A DNA stretch of 16,059 bases from contig DASRFK010000132.1 of NCBI GenBank assembly GCA_035651635.1, forward strand, positions 1-16,059, written 5' to 3'. Below, piece by piece: positions 5,981 through 13,300 of this stretch. Position numbers and translations under genes: made by a program. The stretch is from JANXQE01 sp035651635. Lineage in GTDB: Bacteria > Verrucomicrobiota > Verrucomicrobiia > Limisphaerales > UBA8199. The notes beneath the pieces were generated by a model. It was not told the origin of the DNA and ran no database searches. It was given only the letters and a program-made list of their open reading frames with translations. The first letter of the stretch is position 1, and every line of letters begins with the position of its first letter.

Positions 5981-6985
5981 ATGCCATTTTGGGATGTTTT
6001 GACACGTAAACGAGCCGAGGAATGGCTTTACTACCAATTTCTCCCGCAGCAAGTACCGGGAGCCGTGGAATCGGAAATCCTCGAACCGAACAAATCATAT
6101 GCGAACGTTTGGCTAAGATCGACCAGGGTCGTCAACGTGCGGAGCGGACTTAAAAAGTTCTACGGAGCCGTCCACAGTTATATCAGCGTGCTGCCAGTCG
6201 GTCAGCCGGATAAGGCCGAGGTAAATACCGTGGTCACGCCGAAGCTCCTTCGGAACGTGGACCCCAGGAACCTGGATCGCGTGGTACAAGTCAACCATCG
6301 GCTTCTGGGGCCGATCGCTCACTCCGGGCACGACGTGGAGCTTGAGGTTGGGCTTTTCTCGGTCGAAGAGGCGGATCTAGTAGCTCCCTACCTGGGAATG
6401 CTTGAGAAGATTTCTGATGTCGCAGGGGTCGGTTTTCTAAAGACCGCCTTGCCGTTCGCGGCTCCGATCAAAGACGGCATTAACGCACTCTTGAACGGCC
6501 AAGGTGACAGCATTCTGGAAATCGGACTCTCAAGAGTTTTTCAGCCGCTCACGACGGGGTACCATTTGGTGATGAGGGTTCCAGAGCAGCAAGTCAATCC
6601 GGCGGAATTCCGGCTGGAGCGCGCCACTGGCCGGGTCGTCGGAAACGACGGAAAACTAATCAAAGATTATGCCTACATCGTTTTCGAAGTCGCTTCGACG
6701 AAGGAAAAGCATGACTGGCCAAAGATATCCGAGCTGAAGCGGCAGTACGATCTAATCAAGGACGCGATCGTTCGAGGTGATGCAAAAGAGGCCAACGCCG
6801 GTCAGCAGATTTTTCGGCGGTTGGCTCGGACTTCGACCGACCTGATTAAGGCCGACGCAGACCGTCTGACCCAATTGGTTCGAGACGAGATAGATCAATC
6901 CCTCGGCGCCCCTACACCGCAAGCAGCGTTGACTGAGCGACTTGTACGAGAATTCGATCAACTGCCCCTGTACCCGCAGAAATAG
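5981..6985 (+). CDS. unrecognised partner protein of the trypsin-like protease
   Basis: A 334-residue soluble protein. ATG 5981 is chosen because GAAAGGAAAGG lies just upstream and it begins cleanly after the protease stop (5961); the longer frame from 5834 would overlap the protease gene. Residues about 1-50 look like an independent module (MPFWDVLTRKRAEEWLYYQF). About 50-185 is beta-rich, with strands around VNVRSGLKKFYGAVHSYISV and HDVELEVGLFSVEEADLV. A hydrophobic Ala/Gly-rich helix (about 145-165) and further strands (about 195-245) follow. The last 90 residues are helical and charged (KRQYDLIKDAIVRGDAKEAN). No enzyme motif or membrane anchor is evident. Tight spacing argues for a shared operon and function; an adaptor, substrate or regulator of the protease is the obvious inference, but I do not recognise the family. 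Confidence 0.75.
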   Translation: MPFWDVLTRKRAEEWLYYQFLPQQVPGAVESEILEPNKSYANVWLRSTRVVNVRSGLKKFYGAVHSYISVLPVGQPDKAEVNTVVTPKLLRNVDPRNLDRVVQVNHRLLGPIAHSGHDVELEVGLFSVEEADLVAPYLGMLEKISDVAGVGFLKTALPFAAPIKDGINALLNGQGDSILEIGLSRVFQPLTTGYHLVMRVPEQQVNPAEFRLERATGRVVGNDGKLIKDYAYIVFEVASTKEKHDWPKISELKRQYDLIKDAIVRGDAKEANAGQQIFRRLARTSTDLIKADADRLTQLVRDEIDQSLGAPTPQAALTERLVREFDQLPLYPQK

Positions 6986-7072
6986 TGTCCGTTTTGACCG
7001 TGCGATGCTCGCAAGAGCCGGCCGGGGGCTCCCAAGGTTGGCTTTACCTCCATCCGGACCTTGCTCCGCTCT

Positions 7073-7420
7073 ATGGTAAGCGTCACCCATAGCACCTCTG
7101 GCGAAATCGACGCGCTGTCCTATTTAAGCGGCGCCCCCCCGTTCCACGACCACACTAAATATCCGCTGCCGGTTTGATTTTACTCGGCGTCAGGATGCCG
7201 GGTCCGGACGGTTTCGAAGTGTTGCGATGGATTCGCTATCAACCCTGATTATTCAAAGGTCCCAGTTGCGATCTTGACGGGCGCTTCAAACATGGCCGAT
7301 GCTGACAAGGGGTATCGGCCAGGGGCATCGACATTCCTTGTTAAGGCGTTCGACTTTGCGAACCGAACCGAACTTTCAAATGCTGTGAAGCGTCTGATCG
7401 CCAAGGCCGAACACACATGA
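7073..7420 (+). pseudogene. frameshifted response-regulator receiver domain
   Basis: Three frames together give a receiver domain. From 7073 comes STSGEIDALSYLSGAPPF then HDHTKYPLP; a lost base near 7171 shifts to LILLGVRMPGPDGFEVLRWI; a second shift near 7227 gives YSKVPVAILTGASNMADA then GASTFLVKAFDF and an end at TGA 7420. The conserved order of phospho-acceptor box, T/S switch (ILTGAS) and invariant Lys (LVKAF) is present. The phospho-acceptor Asp has become Gly (LLGVRMPG where L-L-D-x-x-M-P-G is expected), and the Pro after the Lys is now Ala. The N-terminal acidic pair is missing. Non-functional. The parent resembled single-domain regulators with a Y-L-x-G-E-x-P-x insert. Confidence 0.8.
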
Positions 7421-8013
7421 AAGCCGAGCCTGCGCGGCTTTGGACAGAGGGCCGAAAAGGAAAGCGAGGTGCGCCCATTCTAACGATGCGCTGCGATTGC
7501 GGAAACGCAGTAATCGGCAAAAACGGTTCTTAATAGTCGCGACGCAATACCCAAGCCAGCACCGAGGTTGCGCGAATGGAGGGCGCGTTGGCTACGCGAG
7601 CAGGCAAGGAACCTTCTTTCGGCGTGCGCTGACAGTAACGCCGTGGAATCCCACGCGCAAACCCCTTTGCCACGACGCCAGTGTCGCTAGTCGCTTCGTG
7701 GATAATCCCGCGGGTATGGAATCCTCCATATCGGCGGCTTGCTCGGCGCGAGGCGATAGTTTTGCTCGCTGAAGACAGGATAAATCATCCATGGCTCATC
7801 GTCTCGGGGCGTCATCGCCCAAAGCCAGAATCCATCAAGTGTGCCCGGAATCATCTCGTGGGGTTTGGCGGCAATTCGGCAGAAAACAAACTGAGTTCTA
7901 AAACGTAAAAGAAAGAAACATCATCATCCCGCGCGCTCATTAACAAATCCGAATCCGTCATATCCGACCATTCGCCGAGTTTTCGAAAGTTCCTCTGCCG
8001 CGAAGCGTTCGAG
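7421..8013. other. long stretch without a supported gene
   Basis: Several open frames exist on both strands (for example 7592-7792 minus and 7440-7772 plus), but none shows a recognisable domain, a good ribosome binding site or an internally consistent fold, and they overlap each other. The sequence is mixed-composition and looks like decayed intergenic DNA. The last 100 bases may belong to the 5' part of the broken gene that follows. Confidence 0.4.
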
Positions 8014-8227
8014 AGCGCCACCTGCCGTGCGCCTATCTCGGCCGAAGTCCTGCGCGCGGAGTTGCCGGAGGCCTGCGGCTCGCTGAAGGCGCGAGGGGCA
8101 GGTCTACGAGGAAACGGACGAGCATGAAATCGAGCTCGTTCGCCAGAGCTTCCACGACTTCGTCGCGCTCTGCGAAGCCAAGGAACTCGAAACGGGCGAG
8201 TCCGTCGCAATCATCGCAAGCTACTGA
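8014..8227 (+). pseudogene. frameshifted gene of unknown function (3' part)
   Basis: One frame (from 8014 or earlier) reads RAPISAEVLRAELPEACGSL; near 8092 the coding signal moves by one base to YEETDEHEIELVRQSFHDF, then ALCEAKELETGESVAII and a TGA at 8225. Both halves are acidic, helical and protein-like. A strong terminator hairpin follows 14 bases later, as after a real gene. The first frame stays open back to 7909 without a start codon. I do not recognise the family. Confidence 0.45.
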
Positions 8228-8241
8228 CGTACTCCATCCCG

Positions 8242-8276
8242 CGAAACTGCCCCTCTATCGCGGGGCGTTTCGTTTA
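8242..8276 (+). terminator. rho-independent terminator
   Basis: CGAAAC-T-GCCCC (8242-8253) pairs with GGGGC-GTTTCG (8262-8272): eleven pairs with a single bulged T and an eight-base loop, followed by a short T run (TTTAGG). It stands just after the TGA of the frameshifted gene. Confidence 0.6.
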
Positions 8277-8389
8277 GGACACTTTCGGGGCTCGCTGTTT
8301 TGGGCTCTGTTCGGACAGTCGTTGCAGGTTCGCGCGTCTACCCATCCCCTTCTCCATCGTGCCTCCCCGGTGTAGGAGATGCGCAGGCT

Positions 8390-8572
8390 CTATTCGTGCC
8401 TTTCGGAGATCTTGCCTTCCGCAATCTGCATTGCGACCTCTTGTGCATAGATGAGGTCGTTGTTGTCCTCTGCAAGCCGATACTCCCGGCAAGCTTGGAC
8501 CCTCGAACGCTCCTCTTGCGTATAGCAATTTCGCGAAAAGAACATGTCCATTTCGGTTTTGAATGCGCTCAT
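8390..8572 (-). CDS. small hypothetical protein
   Basis: A 60-residue protein. The start is fixed at ATG 8572 by GGAGGT about eight bases upstream; the ATG at 8587 overlaps that site and is rejected. Sequence is polar and helical: MSAFKTEMDMFFSRN, then YTQEERSRVQACREYRLAED and AMQIAEGKISERHE. It has one Cys and no membrane segment. It looks like an intact expressed small gene; family unknown. A TATAAA-like box lies 16 to 21 bases before the start codon. Confidence 0.65.
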   Translation of the reverse strand: MSAFKTEMDMFFSRNCYTQEERSRVQACREYRLAEDNNDLIYAQEVAMQIAEGKISERHE

Positions 8573-8673
8573 GATAATGACCTCCATTTATATCGGAGAA
8601 ATCCACAACGACTTTAGCTACCGATGACGTGGCGCCGTGGCGATCCAGAAAACTACCATGCTTCCTCGTCCGG

Positions 8674-9000
8674 CTACAGCGCGCTTTTGCCCGCCCTTTT
8701 TGCTGCAGCCCATCGGGCCTTGGCGATCGCCGATATCTTGGCTCGTGCTTCGCGAGACATTTTTCGCTTTGGCTGTGATTTCCTTTTGCCGATGCCCTTT
8801 CTCGTCTTAGCCCATCGTTTGCGTTGTGCTGCTCGCATCCTTGTCAGGCCTTCTTGGGTGATTTTCCGTCTTGGCCGAACCGTTCCATTTCCCGGCTGGA
8901 TTTCCAGGGTGCTCGCGAGTTCGACTTGTAACTGTTGGATTCTTTCCCGCAAAACGGCCGCGCGACGGAGCGCTTCAGGCGAAATGTCATTAATATTCAT
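8674..9000 (-). CDS. small basic protein with duplicated Arg/Lys motif
   Basis: A 108-residue protein from ATG 9000 (MNINDISPEALRRAA). Residues about 8-35 form a helix or short coiled coil (ALRRAAVLRERIQQLQVEL). A strongly basic region then carries two related units: KITQEGLTRMRAAQRKRWAK (about 47-66) and KMSREARAKISAIAKARWAA (about 79-98), joined by a Lys/Arg-rich spacer. The units recall NUMOD3- or histone H1-like nucleic-acid-binding helices, so binding to DNA or RNA is likely. Similar M-S-x-x-A-R-x-K-I-x-x-x-x-x-x-R-W motifs occur in many small orphan proteins. The ATG follows an upstream reading frame by five bases. Confidence 0.6.
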   Translation of the reverse strand: MNINDISPEALRRAAVLRERIQQLQVELASTLEIQPGNGTVRPRRKITQEGLTRMRAAQRKRWAKTRKGIGKRKSQPKRKMSREARAKISAIAKARWAAAKRAGKSAL

Positions 9001-9005
9001 GTTTA

Positions 9006-9164
9006 TTATTCTTCGATTTTGACTGGTAAGCCAGCTGTTTGCAGCCATCTCATTATAAGATCAACATTGCAGTGATTGAAACGGTTGAAGATTTCAGCAA
9101 TGGAAAGTTCATTCAAGGAGAGCAATAACAGATGATGGACGTATGACTGTAAGGGGTCGGCAAC
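9006..9164 (-). CDS. small open frame without a clear start, upstream of the basic protein
   Basis: This frame is open from a TAG at 9167 to TAA at 9006. It reads VADPLQSYVHHLLLLSLNEL, then SIAEIFNRFNHCNVD and LIMRWLQTAGLPVKIEE, protein-like helical text ending five bases before the ATG of the basic protein. No ATG is available before the coherent part; TTG or CTG codons near 9130-9110 could start it. It is either an N-terminally truncated gene or a small coupled protein with a rare start. The pattern L-x-I-x-E-I-F-x-x-F-x-x-x-x-V-x-x-I suggests a helix-turn-helix-like bundle. It supports a later start for the plus-strand gene beginning at 9269. Confidence 0.35.
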   Translation of the reverse strand, partial: VADPLQSYVHHLLLLSLNELSIAEIFNRFNHCNVDLIMRWLQTAGLPVKIEE

Positions 9165-9268
9165 CTAAAGGCTCGCACGCCTTTGGAGATCTGCGCCCTC
9201 AAGCGGGCCATAATGCCAGGAACTCCCCACCGGCGAAACCATACTTGTATGAAAAGCAAATTCAAGGG

Positions 9269-10447
9269 ATGATGGCTCCACGGAAAGCCAATGAAATGAA
9301 TACAGCTCCTCTCGGGGAAGAATCGCCGTCCCCCGCGCCGCCGCGTCTGCCTTGGAAGCAGAGGAGACTGCGACGCAAATTGAACAAAGCGGCAAAGGCA
9401 GCCAGCAAGCAGGAGAACACGTTCGTAGTTGAGCACGGCGTGTCGAAGGAGTTCCAGTTCGCCCCTGATTTCAAGATAGACAAATTCAACGGACTGATTT
9501 TCTGCCAGTTGATCGCCGGAGACGGCTGTGGGAGAAAAGTCGTTTCCTATTGGAAGAGTCGCGACGGTTACCACGCGGCCGCAGGGCCGTTTAGAGCGGC
9601 TCTCGGCAGCAACGCAGAAATGACCGCGGCGGGCCTCCATTGTGCGACGAGAACCGGAAGGGAGCCATTGCATCGTCGCATCTCTATACTTCCAGTGATC
9701 CTTTTTATTACGACGGTGCTGGGCTTCTGGAAGACGATGAATGATCAGTATAACGAGTGGTTTGAACCGCCGCAGTTGGAGATTTTTGCCGAGCGTGATG
9801 AACCATTCCGAATCGCAGTTGGCGACGACGCGAGCGTGAATCTCTTTTTGAGAAATGAGAGCATTTCGACGAAGGCGCTGGTAAAAGTAGTGAAGTGTTT
9901 TCTGAGCGATGGTGTGACGAACTGGTCGGCATTCAAGAGCACGCGCATCGCGGCGGTGGAGAAAGGAGAAAAGCTGACGCAAAGAGTCCCGCTCACGTTT
10001 CCTAAAGCCGGAGGGTACGTCCTGCGTGCTGAAGCGTTGGTCAAAACTGGAAAGTTCATGCCGCTCAGGACGACCACGAATTATTTTCAGATTCAGGTGT
10101 GGCCGGTATTCGGATTCGACCCGCCGAAGATTCTTACGTTGACTTCAAATCATTGCCAAATTGCCACACCGCTGATCTCCGGCCTCGGATCGACCAATCA
10201 AGTCAAATGCGAAGCGCTATTAAGGAATAACCAAGGCGTGTGTTTTGAAAATGTCACGCCATCGGCGGACGACCCGATTCCGACTTGTGATACCGAGGCG
10301 AAAATTGCCGGGATTGACTGGGCCGTGTCACCAATGAATAGGTTTGCGACACAGACGTGCCTGGTGTACTTATACTCGGAAAGCCCGAAGCAAAATGTGG
10401 AATGGACGAATCTCGTGGAGCGCATTGAATTCCAAGCTTCCAATTGA
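9269..10447 (+). CDS. membrane-anchored protein with extracytoplasmic beta domains
   Basis: About 392 residues if ATG 9269 is used; 9296 is equally possible, and the frame runs open to 9143 over the opposite-strand small ORF, which argues against the longest form. A Pro/Lys/Arg-rich cytoplasmic start (WKQRRLRRKLNKAAKAA) precedes a cytosolic segment containing GLIFCQLIAGDGCGRKVVSY. One transmembrane helix (about residues 137-157, ILPVILFITTVLGF) follows. The C-terminal 220 residues are beta-rich, with Ig/CARDB-like wording (DDASVNLFLRNESISTKALV, then VPLTFPKAGGYVLRAEALV) and four to five cysteines. This suggests an anchored protein exposing Ig-like modules. No family name is certain. The next gene starts 16 bases downstream. 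Confidence 0.65.
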   Translation: MMAPRKANEMNTAPLGEESPSPAPPRLPWKQRRLRRKLNKAAKAASKQENTFVVEHGVSKEFQFAPDFKIDKFNGLIFCQLIAGDGCGRKVVSYWKSRDGYHAAAGPFRAALGSNAEMTAAGLHCATRTGREPLHRRISILPVILFITTVLGFWKTMNDQYNEWFEPPQLEIFAERDEPFRIAVGDDASVNLFLRNESISTKALVKVVKCFLSDGVTNWSAFKSTRIAAVEKGEKLTQRVPLTFPKAGGYVLRAEALVKTGKFMPLRTTTNYFQIQVWPVFGFDPPKILTLTSNHCQIATPLISGLGSTNQVKCEALLRNNQGVCFENVTPSADDPIPTCDTEAKIAGIDWAVSPMNRFATQTCLVYLYSESPKQNVEWTNLVERIEFQASN

Positions 10448-10463
10448 TTAACAAAGCAGCATT

Positions 10464-11030
10464 ATGAAATTGAGCCAGTGTGTTATTTTAATCGGGACGG
10501 TTTTTCTCATGGCCTTAACTCCCATCGCGAACAGCGCTGAGCTCACGGGTGTCACGCGCGACGCGGTTTTGGAAACCGGGATTTCGGCGGTGAAAGTACG
10601 GCTGTACACGACCCAGGACAAGCGCCTTTACAAGAGCGGCTTCTCCAATGATTCCGGCAAATACAAACTGACCGAGGTCAAAGCGGGAGACTATTTGCTC
10701 GTGTTCGAAAAAACAGGGTATACGGCCGCCCCAAAGGAAACGGGTATCAAATTGGTGGAGAGCGATGCTCGCGAACAGAACGCTCGACTTTACAAGGAGA
10801 GGCCGGACAGCGCTTATATCGGCAGTCTCGCCGACAAGATAAAAGTGAGCGCAAGGGGATGTCCGTCCGTTGTGAGAGGGTATGAGAAGGAATGGGAGGC
10901 GATTCAAACATTGCCTGCCGAGTTCAGGGTGAAACTAGCCCATGCCTTGAAAGAGCGGGACGCCGAAGCCGCGACAGTACAGCCGATCAAGCTCGATCTC
11001 GAGAAGTACAATCAGGGCTTGTTGAAATAG
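10464..11030 (+). CDS. secreted protein with carboxypeptidase-regulatory-like domain
   Basis: A 188-residue protein with a clear signal peptide (MKLSQCVILIGTVFLMALTP, cleavage after about residue 24, ANSA-E). Residues about 27-97 match a carboxypeptidase D regulatory-like / TonB-receptor plug-proximal beta-sandwich: GVTRDAVLETGISAVKVRL, then SNDSGKYKLTEVKAGDYLLV and FEKTGYTA, the S-D-x-x-G-x-Y-x-L-x-x-V-x-x-G-x-Y pattern. The last 70 residues are helical and charged, with an isolated cysteine (RGCPSVV). It probably binds carbohydrate or protein in the periplasm or at the outer surface. Co-transcribed with the anchored beta-domain protein just upstream. Confidence 0.75.
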   Translation: MKLSQCVILIGTVFLMALTPIANSAELTGVTRDAVLETGISAVKVRLYTTQDKRLYKSGFSNDSGKYKLTEVKAGDYLLVFEKTGYTAAPKETGIKLVESDAREQNARLYKERPDSAYIGSLADKIKVSARGCPSVVRGYEKEWEAIQTLPAEFRVKLAHALKERDAEAATVQPIKLDLEKYNQGLLK

Positions 11031-11032
11031 AT

Positions 11033-11107
11033 GTGTTCCAGATGTCCATCGTGGGTCCTCGGCCTTCGCGGCCGGCTAACTCCTCCTGGGTACTATTAAA
11101 AATGCCA
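11033..11107 (+). pseudogene. possible sugar-transferase motif remnant
   Basis: Just after the secreted protein gene one frame reads VFQMSIVGPRPSRPANSSW. The string M-S-I-V-G-P-R-P-x-R-P is the signature of undecaprenyl-phosphate sugar transferases (WbaP/ExoY type), which start exopolysaccharide repeat units. Nothing else of the protein (no D-E-L-P-Q-L before, no K-P-G-I-T-G after) is visible, so this is at best a scrap. It gains weight from the BY-kinase remnant of the same pathway at 4336-4580. Confidence 0.25.
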
Positions 11108-11110
11108 TAG

Positions 11111-11459
11111 GTAGGACTTCGAGAAACCTTTGGCATCGTGGATGCGTTGGTACAAAGGGAGGTAGGTGCCGGGTTGGACAATATCCCTTGTGCGACATCG
11201 GTGTGCAGGTAAAACCCGTGAAACCTGACTAGCGGGCTGGCCGTCCGATTCAGCCAGAGCGATCACCAAGAGGAAACTCGTAAACGCCGGACGCTCGATC
11301 TTTGAAAGCCGTGCCAAAGGATGAAAGGATGATGCCCAGCAATCAGGCCGAGGATCGAAGATCGAAGTCGCAATTCGCACGACTATATCCTCTGCGCTCA
11401 TTTCTTTTTTCGCGAGGTTGTTCAGCCTTAGGTCAGGATTGGCAAAAAGCTCAGTGCGT
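11111..11459. other. intergenic stretch without a supported gene
   Basis: A minus-strand frame (11401-11096, about 101 codons) is open and contains VQPGTYLPLYQRIHDAKGF, but it lacks a ribosome site and any recognised family. Nothing else is seen. The region separates a plus-strand operon from the minus-strand ankyrin gene, whose 3' ends converge here; no canonical hairpin with a T run is present. Confidence 0.4.
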
Positions 11460-11939
11460 CTAATTTGAGGCTCCATTTTCCCGCAGCAGCGCCGCAAGAT
11501 CCTCGTGATGGGACATTTCAGCCCACTTTAATGCGGTCCATCCTCGCTGATCCGTGATTTTCCGGTCGGCATGGTGTTCGACCAGAATCTTCGCCACGAC
11601 AAAGAACCCTTCTCGTGCCGCCAAATGCAAGGGCGTCATGCCTACAGAATTCTTCGCGTCCACCTCGGCCTTGGAATCGAGCAGCAGTGAGACGGTATTG
11701 GTGCGATCATGCATCACCGCAAGATGAAGCAAGGTATTTTTGTCGTAGTCCGGTACACTGATCAGGTGTGGATTTGATTTCAACAAAGGGGCAAGAGCCG
11801 CATCATCTCCGTCCAAAGCCGCCTGATGTGCCGCCGTATATTTGGTGACGTCGTAGGTATCCGAACCCGTAAGCCAGCACCCTGGCGTCAAAACCAGGAG
11901 AAACAGGCCATGAATTAAGGCCACAAATTTGCTTTTCAT
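11460..11939 (-). CDS. ankyrin-repeat lipoprotein
   Basis: A 159-residue protein. The N-terminus MKSKFVALIHGLFLLVLTPGC is a lipoprotein-like signal with Cys21 as the acylation site (lipobox LTPGC, slightly off consensus because of Pro). Residues about 35-157 hold four ankyrin repeats: one opening AAHQAALDGDDAALAPLL, then NTLLHLAVMHDRTNTVSLLL, GMTPLHLAAREGFFVVAKIL and GWTALKWAEMSHHEDLAALL, each with the T-x-L-H-x-A-x-x-x-x-x-x-x-x-x-L-L pattern. It is a protein-binding scaffold, probably periplasmic or outer-membrane attached. AAGGAAAG overlaps the TAA of the upstream phosphoesterase gene and lies five bases before this ATG, so translation is coupled and a functional link is likely. Confidence 0.88.
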   Translation of the reverse strand: MKSKFVALIHGLFLLVLTPGCWLTGSDTYDVTKYTAAHQAALDGDDAALAPLLKSNPHLISVPDYDKNTLLHLAVMHDRTNTVSLLLDSKAEVDAKNSVGMTPLHLAAREGFFVVAKILVEHHADRKITDQRGWTALKWAEMSHHEDLAALLRENGASN

Positions 11940-11947
11940 AACTTTCC

Positions 11948-13300
11948 TTATGGAGGAAACACCTGTCCTTGTAGCTCTGGAAACTTCGCTGCGGCCTGAA
12001 CGGGCATTTGGTTTTGCATTTTATCCAATGCAATTTTGAACGACTTGGCACTTTCGTTGTGGGCCGGCTTTCCGGGTGTATATCCGGCCGGTTGGACTTG
12101 CCGCGCCAGATAATCAATGAGATTTTGTGGTGCTGGCGGAGCCGTCGCATTCGGATTGGCAACGTTAAGGACGTCCCAAACACTGCCGACGCCTCGCTGG
12201 TCCACATCCGGGGTGTACGATCCGCCACCAAATACCTGGCCGATAAACTTCAAAATGGATGTGTGGTCAAGTCGGCCATGAAATATGGTTCCCTTCGTCA
12301 CGAAAGGCGAAATGATCAGCGCCGGGACCCGCACCCCAAGGGATTGGAAATCTTCATATTCTCCATTGGGCGCTTTGGTCACCTGACCGGGCGGAGATAC
12401 ATGGTCAAAAAATCCGCCGTGCTCGTCATAGGTCACGATGATCACCGTGCCCGCCCAGACGTCAGGCAAGGATGAAAATGCTTTGTAAACCTTCAGAAGA
12501 AATTCCTGCCCGGCTTTGACCGCAGTTGGTGCGTGGTCGTCAGTGCTGGCACCGATATGCGGGGCGTCCGTGTAGGTGGGCTCCATGAACATGACCTTCG
12601 GCAATTCGTCAGGCAACGCCAGCATGAGATCGTTATCAAGCCGGGTAAAACGACGGAAGTAAACGTCATCAAAAATGGCAAGTGTCCATTTCGGCATCAT
12701 GGCAAAGAAGGGCAGCCCTTCGTGGTACACCCGCCAGGGAATGTTCTTTGCGTTGAGCCAATCGTAAACCAAGTCTTGGTCCGGCAGCGGAAACGTATTG
12801 GAATCTATCTTGGAAGAGCCACCCATGGCAATTAACCGATTGGCCTGCGTGCCGGCCGGCAGCGCGGAGAACCAGTTGTCACAAACGGCAAAATTATCAG
12901 CGAGAAATGCCGTTATCGGCGCCTCTGTAGGAGTGAAGTAGCTCATCACCGGCGGCCGATCCCCGGGGTTCACCGGGCAGACGGTAGCATAATTTGTGAC
13001 AAAGCCATTCATCGGGAAGACACCGTTAGTCGGTGTGCCTAATTGCAATTTGATTGGATCACGTTCGTGCGGGGGATCCCCAGGCATGAGGCTAAAGGGG
13101 TCATCGCTATGCCACGGCAAATAGGATATGCCATTGTAAACGCTGGCGACGGCGGCGTTCCATGCCGGATAATTCTTCAGCCCATCTACGTCTCGTTTAC
13201 CGAATTCATCCAAACTCATGTACCCGAGCAGGGTGTTGAATGAGCGATTCTCCATCATTACAACCACAATTCTTTTTATTTGAGTGGCATCGGGTCGCAT
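11948..13300 (-). CDS. phosphoesterase family protein (phospholipase C / acid phosphatase type)
   Basis: A 450-residue protein of the PF04185-like phosphoesterase family (bacterial PlcC/PlcN and AcpA), which hydrolyses phospholipid head groups or phosphomonoesters with a metal-centred alkaline-phosphatase-like fold. Visible motifs in order: VVVMMENRSFNTLLGY (E17-N18 metal ligands), ALPAGTQANRLIAMGG (about 150-165, including the T-x-x-N-R box), VTYDEHGGFFDHV (Asp292, Glu293, His294) and GRLDHTSILKFI (Asp345-His346). All expected catalytic segments are present. Unusually, there is no signal peptide: the protein starts at MRPDATQIKR and an in-frame TAA lies 15 bases before the ATG (13318-13316), so the start cannot be moved upstream. 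A weak AAAGAG precedes the start. It is first gene of a pair with the ankyrin lipoprotein. Confidence 0.9.
   Translation of the reverse strand: MRPDATQIKRIVVVMMENRSFNTLLGYMSLDEFGKRDVDGLKNYPAWNAAVASVYNGISYLPWHSDDPFSLMPGDPPHERDPIKLQLGTPTNGVFPMNGFVTNYATVCPVNPGDRPPVMSYFTPTEAPITAFLADNFAVCDNWFSALPAGTQANRLIAMGGSSKIDSNTFPLPDQDLVYDWLNAKNIPWRVYHEGLPFFAMMPKWTLAIFDDVYFRRFTRLDNDLMLALPDELPKVMFMEPTYTDAPHIGASTDDHAPTAVKAGQEFLLKVYKAFSSLPDVWAGTVIIVTYDEHGGFFDHVSPPGQVTKAPNGEYEDFQSLGVRVPALIISPFVTKGTIFHGRLDHTSILKFIGQVFGGGSYTPDVDQRGVGSVWDVLNVANPNATAPPAPQNLIDYLARQVQPAGYTPGKPAHNESAKSFKIALDKMQNQMPVQAAAKFPELQGQVFPP

Noticed and set aside
7015..7031. GAGCC/GGCTC stem after the partner gene of the protease
   Set aside because: Five pairs and no T tract; not a convincing terminator.
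9113..9982. 289-codon minus-strand ORF
   Set aside because: Antisense to the anchored beta-domain protein, without domains; the plus frame has a coherent membrane topology.
11060..11074. Hairpin CGGCC-TTCGC-GGCCG after the secreted protein gene
   Set aside because: Only five pairs, no T run, and it falls inside the G-P-R-P coding-like motif, which explains it as GC-rich codons.
11096..11401. Possible 101-residue minus-strand protein after the ankyrin gene
   Set aside because: Open and partly protein-like near its end, but no start signal, family or conserved motif; listed only as unassigned intergenic DNA.
12008..12475. 155-codon plus-strand ORF
   Set aside because: Complement of the phosphoesterase gene, which has all family motifs on the minus strand.
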